Below, one piece after another: positions 1-7,304 of a stretch of DNA of 36,968 nucleotides. The position numbers and the translations under genes were made by a program. Below the pieces are notes generated by a model. It was not told the DNA's origin, searched no databases, and saw nothing but the letters and a program-made list of their open reading frames with translations. Origin of the DNA: Candidatus Gastranaerophilales bacterium (lineage in GTDB: Bacteria; Cyanobacteriota; Vampirovibrionia; Gastranaerophilales; Gastranaerophilaceae); the NCBI GenBank assembly GCA_944326515.1, contig CALVEI010000015.1, positions 1 through 36,968 of the forward strand. The letters are read 5' to 3'. Position 1 is the stretch's first letter. Every line of letters starts with the position of its first letter.

Positions 1-1118
1 ATAACTGTTTCAAGTGTTTGTTTGTAGTGTTCGATAGGAGCTGAAGCAATCATATCTACAGGGTTTTTAACACTTGCTGCTGCCGGTAGGAAGCTTCTTA
101 ATTTTTCTTTTGTAGCATCAGAAAGTTTAGCCATTTGCATACCGTATTCGCAAACAGCGTCTGTTGCCATGATACCAGGACCGCCTGAGTTAGTAATGAT
201 AGCAACTCTGTCTCCTTTTGGAATTGGAGAAGTTGCAAAAACTTTAGCTGTAGCAAACAAGTTTTTCAAAGAGTATTCTCTAATAACACCTGATTGCATT
301 AATAAAGCGTTAGCTGCTTTGTCAGCACCAGCCAAAGAACCAGTGTGAGAAGATGCTGCTGAAGCACCTGCTGCAGAACGACCTGCTTTTAAAGCAAGGA
401 TTGGTTTTTTCTTAGTGATTCTTGTAGCTAATTTTCTGAAGTTAGCAGGGTTTTGGATAGATTCCATGTATAACAAGATTTGTTTTACGTCGTCTTCGTT
501 TTCCCAGTATTCCATAGCTGTTTCAGCGTTAACGTCAGCTTGGTTACCGATTGAAATGAATTGAGCAAAACCTAAGTTAAGGTCTTTCAATATGTTCAAG
601 ATACCGCCGCCTAAAGCACCTGATTGAGAAACGAAACCGATGTTACCTCTTTCAGGAAGAGATTCAGCAAAGCAACCGTCCATTCTGATGTCTGGAGCTG
701 TGTTTACAACACCTAAGCAGTTTGGACCAACGCATCTCATACCGTATTCTTTTAATTTAGCAACCAATTGTTTTTCAGCTTCTGCACCTTCTGCACCTGA
801 TTCTTTGAATCCGGCAGAGATGATACAAATACCTTTGATGCCTTTTTCGTGGCAATCATCAATTGCTTGCAATACAAATTTTTGAGCGATAACGATGATA
901 GCTAAATCAACTTCGCCAGGGATTTCTTTAACGTTTGTATAAGCTTTGAAACCTTCAATTTCTCCGCCTTTAGGGTTAACAGGATAGATGTTTCCTGTGA
1001 ATTTGTATTCTTTTAATCTTTTCATGATGTCAGAACCGATAGTATGGTCCTTTGTGGATGCGCCAACAACAGCTATTGCTTTTGGACGCATGATTTTGTC
1101 TAGTTGTTCTTTTAACAT
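1..1118 (-). CDS. Acetate--CoA ligase (ADP-forming), CoA-binding/alpha part, 3' end cut by window edge
   Basis: The reading frame is open to the left edge, giving 372 residues of an ADP-forming acyl-CoA synthetase, which makes ATP from acetyl-CoA, ADP and phosphate. The N-terminus reads MLKEQLDKIMRPKAIAVVGAS, a CoA-binding Rossmann start. It is followed by CVGPNCLGVVN and GNIGFVSQSGALGG (ligase-CoA domain) and by SSHTGSLAG, which carries the His phosphorylated in the succinyl-CoA-synthetase superfamily. The start is ATG at 1118 with AAGGTGA just upstream. Whether an ATP-grasp beta domain is fused or encoded separately lies outside the window. The enzyme suits a fermentative anaerobe that makes ATP from acetate formation (inference). 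Confidence 0.9.
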   Translation of the reverse strand, partial: MLKEQLDKIMRPKAIAVVGASTKDHTIGSDIMKRLKEYKFTGNIYPVNPKGGEIEGFKAYTNVKEIPGEVDLAIIVIAQKFVLQAIDDCHEKGIKGICIISAGFKESGAEGAEAEKQLVAKLKEYGMRCVGPNCLGVVNTAPDIRMDGCFAESLPERGNIGFVSQSGALGGGILNILKDLNLGFAQFISIGNQADVNAETAMEYWENEDDVKQILLYMESIQNPANFRKLATRITKKKPILALKAGRSAAGASAASSHTGSLAGADKAANALLMQSGVIREYSLKNLFATAKVFATSPIPKGDRVAIITNSGGPGIMATDAVCEYGMQMAKLSDATKEKLRSFLPAAASVKNPVDMIASAPIEHYKQTLETV

Positions 1119-1240
1119 GTGTTCACCTTTCTTTTGGTTTTTATGTGTTTTTCACAATTAAATTTTAAAAATCACGATTAGTTATAATCCACCTCTATAA
1201 TTATCATACGAACAAAATATTTATTCAAATTATTGAATCA

Positions 1241-1270
1241 AAAAAGTCGGTTTTAATTAACCGACTTTTT
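1241..1270 (-). terminator. Intrinsic terminator overlapping the end of the 140-residue gene
   Basis: A 12-bp stem (AAAAAGTCGGTT with AACCGACTTTTT) surrounds a short AT loop. The leftward transcript ends in a run of T. The stop codon of the 1257-1679 gene lies inside the stem, so the radical SAM operon probably ends here, before the acetate-CoA ligase promoter. Confidence 0.75.
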
Positions 1271-1679
1271 CTCTTTTTAATATCTTTCTTGCTTTGCTTT
1301 TCATCTGCTCAAAAAGGCTTTGGTTGGGAGTTCTTGCCTCTTTAGGATAAAATTCTTTATATCGTTGGATTGCACCTTTTGCCATTTCTATGTAATCTTC
1401 ATCTGTTATGTTTTCAAGATCCGGCATGCAAATATCTATTCCTTTTGTAAATATGTTTGTTTTATAACCCTTTTGGGCAGAAACATGCAATCCATCATAA
1501 CCCTCTTTGAGTTTGTAATAAAAAAGCAAGTCAAAGTTTTCGTTGTGAATATATTTTTTTAATTTTCGAGAAATTCTTTTAACAACTTCCATTTTTTCAG
1601 GAATCATTTTTGTTGTTTTTAAGAAAATTCGTCCTTTAAAGTTCGGCTTTTTGTTATCGTTATCAGTAATTACTATCAT
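1257..1679 (-). CDS. Conserved-type hypothetical protein, 140 residues, partner of radical SAM gene
   Basis: I do not recognise this family. It starts 2 bp after the stop of the upstream radical SAM gene, so it is probably co-transcribed and translationally coupled. The protein is lysine-rich (KAIL-type C-terminus, KSKARKILKREK) and soluble, with no signal peptide or membrane segment. A mid-region YYKLKEGYDGLHVSAQKGY looks like a beta-strand pair. The N-terminus contains PNFKG at residues 12-16, which resembles the F-x-G motif near the N-terminus of several other proteins here. An alternative start is Met25 (MIPEKMEVV). The neighbour suggests a shared pathway, but no function can be assigned. 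Confidence 0.75.
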   Translation of the reverse strand: MIVITDNDNKKPNFKGRIFLKTTKMIPEKMEVVKRISRKLKKYIHNENFDLLFYYKLKEGYDGLHVSAQKGYKTNIFTKGIDICMPDLENITDEDYIEMAKGAIQRYKEFYPKEARTPNQSLFEQMKSKARKILKREKVG

Positions 1680-1681
1680 TA

Positions 1682-2302
1682 TTAATATCCGTTGTCTAAC
1701 CAGGGTCTCTCTCTAAAAGTTGCGCCTAGTGCCTCTATCTGTCTTTTACAATCTTCTAAGTCTACTTTGTAGTTTTTATATCCTGTCACAATTGTTGCAG
1801 TTGTTTCAATGCCCTCTTGTACGCATTCTTTTATAAAATCTTTCATACCTTCATAGGCATTTTCAATTTTGGGTTGCGATAATTCATCGTAGACTTTTTT
1901 GTTTTCACCGTTAAAGCTTATAGAAACACTGTCAATTAAATCTTTAAGTTCAGGAACAATGTTTCTTTTATATATTAAATTGCCTTGTCCGTTTGTGTTT
2001 ATTCTTGTTTTAAGATGTGGATATTTTGCTTTTATGTATTTTGCAGTTTCTTTAAGTTCTTCAAGCTTCAAAATAGGTTCACCATATCCGCAAAAAACTA
2101 TTTCTTTGTAGTTTTGTGGTTTTATGTTGTCAAGTTGTTTTTTCACTTCTTCAACGTCTAATTTTTCACTATCTAAAAAAAGATTAGCGCCTACAACATC
2201 GTCTTTTATCGAACGGATACAAAATACACAATCGTTTGTGCATAAATTTGTAAGGTTTATATATAGTTTGCCCTCAAGTGCATATACATAGTTGTTAGTC
2301 AT
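1682..2302 (-). CDS. Radical SAM protein, TatD-linked type
   Basis: A short (206-residue) radical SAM protein with the cluster-binding motif at C21-x3-C25-x2-C28 (LCTNDCVFC), followed by the SAM-binding stretch EIVFCGYGEPILK and RINTNGQGN. Size and sequence fit the small TatD-family-associated radical SAM group, whose reaction is unknown to me. An ATG 30 bp upstream (2332) is in frame. I prefer 2302, which has AGGAGA about 6 nt ahead and lies downstream of a TATAAT box at 2324-2329. It is followed 2 bp later by the 140-residue gene. No tatD gene is visible in the window. Confidence 0.85.
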   Translation of the reverse strand: MTNNYVYALEGKLYINLTNLCTNDCVFCIRSIKDDVVGANLFLDSEKLDVEEVKKQLDNIKPQNYKEIVFCGYGEPILKLEELKETAKYIKAKYPHLKTRINTNGQGNLIYKRNIVPELKDLIDSVSISFNGENKKVYDELSQPKIENAYEGMKDFIKECVQEGIETTATIVTGYKNYKVDLEDCKRQIEALGATFRERPWLDNGY

Positions 2303-2323
2303 GTTTTTTCTCCTTGGATGATT

Positions 2324-2329
2324 ATTATA
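2324..2329 (-). promoter_or_regulatory. -10 box for radical SAM gene
   Basis: A perfect TATAAT (leftward) lies 21 nt before the ATG at 2302 and upstream of its AGGAGA ribosome site. No convincing -35 is visible. Confidence 0.5.
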
Positions 2330-2362
2330 CAATCAAAAATTTTAAAAATAAAAACTTTTACA

Positions 2363-2392
2363 TAAAAAAATAAGTCTGCTTTTAAGCAGACT
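2363..2392 (-). terminator. Leftward intrinsic terminator
   Basis: Stem AGTCTGCTT/AAGCAGACT (2373-2392), followed on the minus strand by a T-rich run. It would stop leftward transcription from the 2717-3406 gene that reads antisense through the small XRE gene, just ahead of the radical SAM promoter. Confidence 0.6.
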
Positions 2393-2455
2393 GAATAAAT
2401 TTATACTAATAAAATGAATCAAAGAAAAATTTTTGAATTCTTCTTCTATATTGTA

Positions 2456-2474
2456 CCACAACTGACAGTTGTGG
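2456..2474. promoter_or_regulatory. Perfect palindrome, candidate operator of the small XRE gene
   Basis: CCACAACTG and CAGTTGTGG are perfect 9-bp arms around a single A. The dyad lies 32 bp before the ATG at 2507 and just after a TATATT hexamer (2447-2452), the position expected of an autoregulatory operator. Confidence 0.5.
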
Positions 2475-2506
2475 ACAGTAAAAATAATCAAAGCCAAAAT
2501 GTTTGT

Positions 2507-2713
2507 ATGCCGAATAGCTTTTTTGTAAAGTTTGGAAACAACATAAAAAATCTGCGTCTTAAAAAAGGTCTCTCACAAGAGGCACTGGGTTTTGACACAG
2601 GAATATCAGGCGCATTTGTAGGCATGATAGAACGTGCAGAAAAAGATATTTCCCTTTCTAAGGTTTATAAGCTAGCTAAAGCTCTTGATGTAAGCATAAA
2701 AGATTTGTTTTAA
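2507..2713 (+). CDS. Small XRE-family helix-turn-helix regulator
   Basis: The protein is essentially one HTH_3/XRE domain: FGNNIKNLRLKKGLSQEALG, then GISGAFVGMIERAEKDISLSKVYKLAKALDVSIKDLF. This is the usual five-helix DNA-binding fold. I choose the ATG at 2507 (68 residues) because it gives a normal XRE-only protein and places the 9+9 palindrome in the promoter. An in-frame ATG at 2414 would add 31 residues (MNQRKIFEFFFYIVPQ...). It has a TATACT hexamer exactly 6 nt ahead, so a leaderless longer form cannot be excluded. Neither start has a good Shine-Dalgarno. It converges with the next gene, with a 3-bp gap. Confidence 0.75.
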   Translation: MPNSFFVKFGNNIKNLRLKKGLSQEALGFDTGISGAFVGMIERAEKDISLSKVYKLAKALDVSIKDLF

Positions 2714-2716
2714 AAA

Positions 2717-3406
2717 CTACAAAATAGAAGAATTTCCGTTACTTTTTACATAAAAACCCATACCTAATGATTTGAATCTGCTGAGTTCATTTTTTAAATT
2801 GTATAACTCTTTGTTTAATTCATTCATTTTGTAGCGCAGAGTTTCGTTTTCTGTTTTGCATCTTACAAGCTCAACAACAACTTCGTCCATGCCATCGAGT
2901 TTTTCATCAAGTTTTTCTTCTATAATTCTCGACATTTTGTCGGTTAAGCTTTTTTCTAAATCGTTAAAGCTTGTGCTGAGTTTTTCTGCTGCCAAAATAG
3001 AATTTACTTTAACTGGGAAATTTAACGCTTTAGTTGGAATATTTTCCTGAATACTATTTTCAAGATTGTTTTCGAATACAGTTTTCGGTTCTTGAACCTT
3101 GATTTTTTTGACAGGTTGAGGTGCTTTTGGGGGTACTTTTGACTCGACGGGTATTGTTGCGTATGATTTTTTTGTTTGATTTTTTACTTCAGTTACTTCT
3201 TGATTCATTGCTTTTACTCGTCTGAGTATTTCAACGTCGTCTTTTGTAAAGTACGTTCTGCCGTAGTCATCTTTTTTGGGCATAAGTGAAACTTGAGCAC
3301 AAAGTTTTGCTATACCTTTGTTATCAGTTTCTAATAGATTTCTTACTGTTTCGACGGAGAAATTACTAAATGTTGACTTCAAGTGTCCGTTAATAATATT
3401 AGCCAA
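2717..3406 (-). CDS. Predicted DNA-binding/coiled-coil protein, 229 residues
   Basis: The N-terminal ~70 residues resemble a MerR-like winged helix used for partner or DNA binding (FSVETVRNLLETDNKGIAKLC, then DDYGRTYFTKDDVEILRRV). A Lys/Pro-rich linker follows (VPPKAPQPVKKIKVQEPK). The C-terminal ~90 residues form a heptad-like coiled coil (MSRIIEEKLDEKL to NELNKELYNLKNELSRF). The overall plan recalls nucleoid or segregation accessory proteins, but I cannot name a family. The start is TTG at 3406, supported by AAGGAAGG about 6 nt upstream; the next in-frame Met is residue 42. Confidence 0.7.
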   Translation of the reverse strand: MANIINGHLKSTFSNFSVETVRNLLETDNKGIAKLCAQVSLMPKKDDYGRTYFTKDDVEILRRVKAMNQEVTEVKNQTKKSYATIPVESKVPPKAPQPVKKIKVQEPKTVFENNLENSIQENIPTKALNFPVKVNSILAAEKLSTSFNDLEKSLTDKMSRIIEEKLDEKLDGMDEVVVELVRCKTENETLRYKMNELNKELYNLKNELSRFKSLGMGFYVKSNGNSSIL

Positions 3407-3546
3407 GATAACCCTTCCTTCTTGGAATTTGGATATTCTTTTATTGTATTATGCCAAATCCCGCCTCTTGAACTCATGAAATATATATTAATTATAAGTA
3501 TTATATTTCAAAGCTCGTTCTTTTGAAATACAAAAGTCAAATTTCT

Positions 3547-3759
3547 TTACATTGTAAATGGATTTTTGGGTTTAATTTTGGAAGGATCATTTTTTACAGT
3601 TAATCCACATTTGGAACAGGCCAAAATTTCACCTGTACTGTCTATCGGAAGAAAAATATGATTACAAGTGTTTTCATAATCAATTTCCGGCGGCATATTG
3701 TTAGGTCGTTCTTCTTTTTCGTTTTTTATAAGTTTTGCAATTAATTCAAGGATGTACAT
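3547..3759 (-). CDS. Small putative zinc-ribbon protein
   Basis: About 70 residues: a short helical start (MYILELIAKLIKNEKEE), then CNHIFLPIDSTGEILACSKCG, whose Cys/His pair plus CxxC would fit one structural zinc site. No family recognised. I place the start at ATG 3759. A TATAAT lies exactly 6 nt before it (3766-3771) and there is no Shine-Dalgarno, which would make the mRNA leaderless. A TTG five codons upstream is in frame but lies within that -10 box. No neighbouring gene is close enough to be co-transcribed. Confidence 0.6.
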   Translation of the reverse strand: MYILELIAKLIKNEKEERPNNMPPEIDYENTCNHIFLPIDSTGEILACSKCGLTVKNDPSKIKPKNPFTM

Positions 3760-3765
3760 ATTTTT

Positions 3766-3771
3766 ATTATA
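3766..3771 (-). promoter_or_regulatory. -10 box, apparently leaderless promoter
   Basis: TATAAT with 6 nt to the ATG at 3759. It directly abuts the T-run of the terminator of the upstream gene, so termination and initiation are packed into about 45 bp. Confidence 0.5.
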
Positions 3772-3772
3772 C

Positions 3773-3808
3773 AAAATAAAAAGCCTCTAACAAAATCGTT
3801 AAAGGCTT
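3773..3808 (-). terminator. Intrinsic terminator of the 126-residue gene
   Basis: The outer stem AAGCCT/AGGCTT and inner TAAC/GTTA form an 11-position arm with one mismatch, followed leftward by TTTTTATTTT. It lies about 95 bp after the stop of the 3901-4281 gene. Confidence 0.65.
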
Positions 3809-3900
3809 AAACGTATGTTAAATATCGGAGAAGTTGGAAGTGTGAGTAAATTTTTAGTGACACCTTTTAAAGACGACACTATATTGAATCTTTTTCGTAC

Positions 3901-4281
3901 TTATTGAACCATTGCAGCTGCAATTTCATATTTTGCACTATCTGAAAGTCCTTCAAACTCTTCCATTTCGTTAATAGCTAAAAGACCTTTTGCTACTTGA
4001 TCTTCAAAGCTTGTTACGAAACCTGCGATACGTGCAGCTTGTTCAGGTGTTACATATTTTGATACATCATAAGTCTTTGTTGAGGCTTTCGGATTAACAA
4101 CTACTGCCGAATTTGCCATGTATGTTAATACATCTTCAGGTTTTACTTGTGGTTTTTGAGGTGTATTATTTGTTGTTTCAGGTTGTTTTTCTTCAGGTTT
4201 TGTTTCATTACCTTTAGGAGCATTTCCGTATGGGTTAACTGAACCTGTATTGATACCAATTCCGCGAATGTTTTCTGTCAT
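3901..4281 (-). CDS. Hypothetical protein, 126 residues, disordered N-terminal half
   Basis: Not recognised. Residues 1-55 are Gly/Asn/Pro/Thr/Lys-rich and probably disordered (GSVNPYGNAPKG, PEEKQPETTNNTPQKPQ). Residues 75-126 are predicted helical (VTPEQAARIAGFVTSFEDQVAKG, LSDSAKYEIAAAMVQ). There is no signal peptide, membrane segment or cysteine. The ATG at 4281 has AGGAGA about 7 nt upstream. It is a single-gene unit with its own terminator. The composition suggests a small abundant structural or adaptor protein, but this is only a guess. Confidence 0.75.
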   Translation of the reverse strand: MTENIRGIGINTGSVNPYGNAPKGNETKPEEKQPETTNNTPQKPQVKPEDVLTYMANSAVVVNPKASTKTYDVSKYVTPEQAARIAGFVTSFEDQVAKGLLAINEMEEFEGLSDSAKYEIAAAMVQ

Positions 4282-4442
4282 CTTATCTTCTCCTGTTTAA
4301 TATTTGTTCCACATCATTGTTATCGGCTTATAGTTTAATGAACTTTAGAGTTTTTTCTTGTTTTTATTAAATTTATTTACATATCGTTACATTTTGTTAG
4401 TGGTAAAATTAAAGACATAATAACTAAGAAATGGAGAATGTG

Positions 4443-5885
4443 ATGGACGAAGTTAGAGTTAGAATTGCCCCTTCCCCAAGTGGTAATTTACACATAGGTA
4501 CAGCAAGAACAGCGTTGTTTAACTATTTGTTTGCAAAGAAAAACAACGGAAAATATGTATTAAGAATTGAAGATACTGACCTTGATCGTTCAAGTCAGGC
4601 TTATATCGATAATATTTATGACAGTTTAAAAGCTTTGGGCCTAAACTGGGATGAAGGTCCGGATGTTGGCGGTCCTTATGGTCCTTATCAACAATCTGAC
4701 AGATTTGATATCTACCCAAAATATGCTCAAAAACTTGTTGAAATGGGCTATGCATACGAATGCTTCTGCACTCAAGAAGAATTGGATGCAGAAAAAGAAG
4801 AATCTATTAAAAATAAAAAACCTCATAAATATTCAGGAAAATGCAGACATTTAACTGAAGAAGAAAAAGAAAAACTAAGAGCAGAAGGCAGAAAACCATC
4901 TATAAGATTCCATGTTCCGGAAGGCGAAACTTCTTATGACGATATGGTAAAAGCTCATTTGCACTTTGACAACTCATTAATCGGTGATTTTGTTATCATG
5001 AAATCAAACGGAACACCGACTTACAACTTTGCAGTAGTAATCGATGATATGGAAATGAAAATTTCTCACATCATAAGAGGTGAAGACCACATCTCTAACA
5101 CAGCAAAACAAATCATGATATACAATGCATTGGGTGCAGAAATTCCTAAGTTTGGTCACTTGGGTATGATTCTTGCTCCTGACAGAAGTAAATTATCAAA
5201 AAGACACGGTGCTACTGCTGTTTCAGAATTTGTTGAAAAAGGCTATTTAACAGAAGCACTTGTTAACTTTGTTGCACTTTTGGGTTGGGCTCCATCAGAC
5301 GGACAAGAAATCAAAACTTTGGATGAGATTGCAGCAGATTTCAGAATCGGTGAAGTTTCATCTTCTAACTCAATTTTTGAATATGACAAATTAAACTGGA
5401 TGAACGGTCAGTATATTAAGAAAATGGATTTGGCAAGATTAACAGAACTTGTTAAACCTTATCTTTCTTGCTACGACCTTAGCGAATACAATGAAGAACA
5501 ATTGCAAAGAATTGTTGAAGTTACAAGAGAACCGATTACTATCCTCTCTGAATTAACTAACGATACTAAATACTTCTTTGGCAAAGATGTTGAAATTGAA
5601 CCTGAAGTTCAAGAAAAAGTTCTTGACGGCGAAGTTGCTAAGAAAGTTCTTCCTTACATCATTGAAAATGAGCTTGATAAATGGGCTTTTGATGATGAAG
5701 AAAAACTCCACGATCAACTTGCTGATTTAAGAACATACTTTAAAGAACAAGGTATCAAACCTAAAGAAACTATGTGGGCAATTAGAGCAGCTGTTACTGG
5801 TAGAACTCACGGTGCTGATATGGTTGCAACACTTGTTCTTCTCGGCAAAGACAAAGTAGCTCACAGAATTAAAGCAGCTGTATAG
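4443..5885 (+). CDS. gltX: Glutamyl-tRNA synthetase
   Basis: This class I aminoacyl-tRNA synthetase charges tRNA-Glu. The signature PSPSGNLHIGT (HIGH-type, residues 11-20) and the KMSKS-type DRSKLSKRHGA (about residue 250) are both present. A CxC...CxH cluster near residues 107-136 matches the zinc-binding site of the bacterial enzyme. The length (480) is normal. ATG 4443 is chosen over in-frame ATG 4431 because GGAG sits 6 nt before 4443, inside the longer version. It heads a rightward operon: bioG follows after 2 bp. The cognate tRNA-Glu gene lies 8 kb away at 13951. Confidence 0.97.
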   Translation: MDEVRVRIAPSPSGNLHIGTARTALFNYLFAKKNNGKYVLRIEDTDLDRSSQAYIDNIYDSLKALGLNWDEGPDVGGPYGPYQQSDRFDIYPKYAQKLVEMGYAYECFCTQEELDAEKEESIKNKKPHKYSGKCRHLTEEEKEKLRAEGRKPSIRFHVPEGETSYDDMVKAHLHFDNSLIGDFVIMKSNGTPTYNFAVVIDDMEMKISHIIRGEDHISNTAKQIMIYNALGAEIPKFGHLGMILAPDRSKLSKRHGATAVSEFVEKGYLTEALVNFVALLGWAPSDGQEIKTLDEIAADFRIGEVSSSNSIFEYDKLNWMNGQYIKKMDLARLTELVKPYLSCYDLSEYNEEQLQRIVEVTREPITILSELTNDTKYFFGKDVEIEPEVQEKVLDGEVAKKVLPYIIENELDKWAFDDEEKLHDQLADLRTYFKEQGIKPKETMWAIRAAVTGRTHGADMVATLVLLGKDKVAHRIKAAV

Positions 5886-5887
5886 TT

Positions 5888-6544
5888 ATGAAGATTTATC
5901 TGCGTGACAATAACAGCGATAATTTGATTTTATTCTTTTGCGGATGGGGAATGGATGAAAATCCTTTCTCCATCCTTAAAAGTGATTACGATATTTTATT
6001 TGTTTATGATTATGTCACACCTGATTTTCCCGAATTTGATTTTTCAAAATATAAAAGTGTAAAACTCTTGTCATTTTCTTATGGGGTTTATGCAGGTGCA
6101 ATAGCTAATTTGCCAAACAACATAAAGATTGACACCAGCGTGGCAATAAACGGAACATTAATACCTGTTGACGACAAACTCGGAGTGCCTGTAAGACAAT
6201 TTGAGCTTACAGAAAAAATGGACTCTGAATCGGTGGTAAAATTTAGACAAAGACTTTTTGGCGGCGAAGAAGCAAACAATCACTTTGAAATATTTGAAAA
6301 ACATTTGCCGAAAAGAACAGCAAAAAGCTGTACAGATGAATTGCTTGGTATGAAAAAATATACTCCTCAAATTCCGGCAAAACAAAGAAGCTTTGATAAA
6401 ATCTACATAGGCCTTTTTGACAGATGTGTCCCAACAAGAAATCAAATGAATTTTTGGAAAAAAGATAGTAGTTCTAATATAATAGAACTCAATACAGGAC
6501 ATTTCCCTTTCTATAATTATGAAAAGCTGGAAGAACTTTTATGA
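5888..6544 (+). CDS. bioG: Pimeloyl-ACP methyl ester esterase, BioG/DUF452 family
   Basis: An alpha/beta-hydrolase of the BioG (DUF452) type, which removes the methyl ester from pimeloyl-ACP methyl ester at the end of pimelate synthesis for biotin. Visible elements are LILFFCGWGMDENPF (oxyanion region), the nucleophile S64 in LLSFSYGVYAG, the acid D178 in IGLFDRCVP and the base H205 in LNTGHFPF. The length of 218 fits the family. It lies 2 bp after gltX and overlaps bioC by 4 bp (ATGA), so translation is coupled. The pairing with BioC strongly supports the call. Later biotin genes (bioF, A, D, B) are not in the window. Confidence 0.88.
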   Translation: MKIYLRDNNSDNLILFFCGWGMDENPFSILKSDYDILFVYDYVTPDFPEFDFSKYKSVKLLSFSYGVYAGAIANLPNNIKIDTSVAINGTLIPVDDKLGVPVRQFELTEKMDSESVVKFRQRLFGGEEANNHFEIFEKHLPKRTAKSCTDELLGMKKYTPQIPAKQRSFDKIYIGLFDRCVPTRNQMNFWKKDSSSNIIELNTGHFPFYNYEKLEELL

Positions 6545-7287
6545 TTAACAAAAATCTTGTAAAATTCAGATTCAAAAAAAGTATCCAAACCTATGATGAT
6601 TCTGCAGTAATACAAAAAGAAATGGCGCATACGCTAATAGACAAAATTCTTTCAAACTGCGGAAATTCCTTTGATAAGGTATTTGAATTCGGTGCTGGTA
6701 CAGGTTTTTTGTCTAAAAATATCTTGCAAAAAATTAAGTTTAAAGAATACTATGCCAACGATATTATCGAAGAATCAGAATTCTGCATAAAAAACATAAT
6801 AAACGACGTTAACTTTTTGGCAGGCGATATTGAAAAAATAGAATTAAATAAAAAATTCAATCTAATAGTTGCCAATGCCGTTATGCAGTGGATTACTAAC
6901 ACGGATGAATTGTTATTAAAAATACACAACAATCTGGAAGATGACGGATACTTTGCTTTTACGAGCTTTGGCGAACAAAATTTTAAAGAAATTAAAGAAA
7001 CAACAGGCGTATCTTTGAGTTATTTAAAATCAGAAACCCTTAAAGAAAAATGTGAACATAACTTTGAGGTTGTTTATTTTGAAGAAAATATACAAACGCT
7101 TTGTTTTAACACGCCTTTGGATGTTTTAAAACATATAAAATACTCGGGCACTAACGGTATCAAAACGTTGAATTGGACAACTTCTAAGTTAAAGCGTTTT
7201 GAATCATATTACAGAGAGTGCTTTGGTATGAATGATAAAGTGACGTTGACTTACAACCCTGTTTATATGATTTTAAAAGCAAAGTAA
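6541..7287 (+). CDS. bioC: Malonyl-ACP O-methyltransferase BioC
   Basis: A class I SAM-dependent methyltransferase. VFEFGAGTGFLSKNIL is motif I, and FNLIVANAVMQWITN carries the WxxN-like region typical of BioC (AVMQWI). The C-terminal LDVLKHIKYSGTNG matches the BioC tail. BioC methylates the free carboxyl of malonyl-ACP so that fatty acid synthesis can build a pimeloyl chain. The length of 248 is normal. It is coupled to bioG by the 4-bp overlap. The gene fusion or pairing bioG-bioC is known in other bacteria; its position after gltX looks lineage-specific. Confidence 0.88.
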   Translation: MINKNLVKFRFKKSIQTYDDSAVIQKEMAHTLIDKILSNCGNSFDKVFEFGAGTGFLSKNILQKIKFKEYYANDIIEESEFCIKNIINDVNFLAGDIEKIELNKKFNLIVANAVMQWITNTDELLLKIHNNLEDDGYFAFTSFGEQNFKEIKETTGVSLSYLKSETLKEKCEHNFEVVYFEENIQTLCFNTPLDVLKHIKYSGTNGIKTLNWTTSKLKRFESYYRECFGMNDKVTLTYNPVYMILKAK

Positions 7288-7304
7288 TAAATTTTAGGAT
7301 AATT

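Noticed and set aside
640-885. A rightward frame inside the acetate-CoA ligase gene
   Set aside because: It is antisense to a strongly conserved coding region with clear family motifs.
4431-4442. An ATG at 4431 as the start of gltX
   Set aside because: The GGAG ribosome site lies inside this extension, 6 nt before the ATG at 4443, which gives the family-typical N-terminus.
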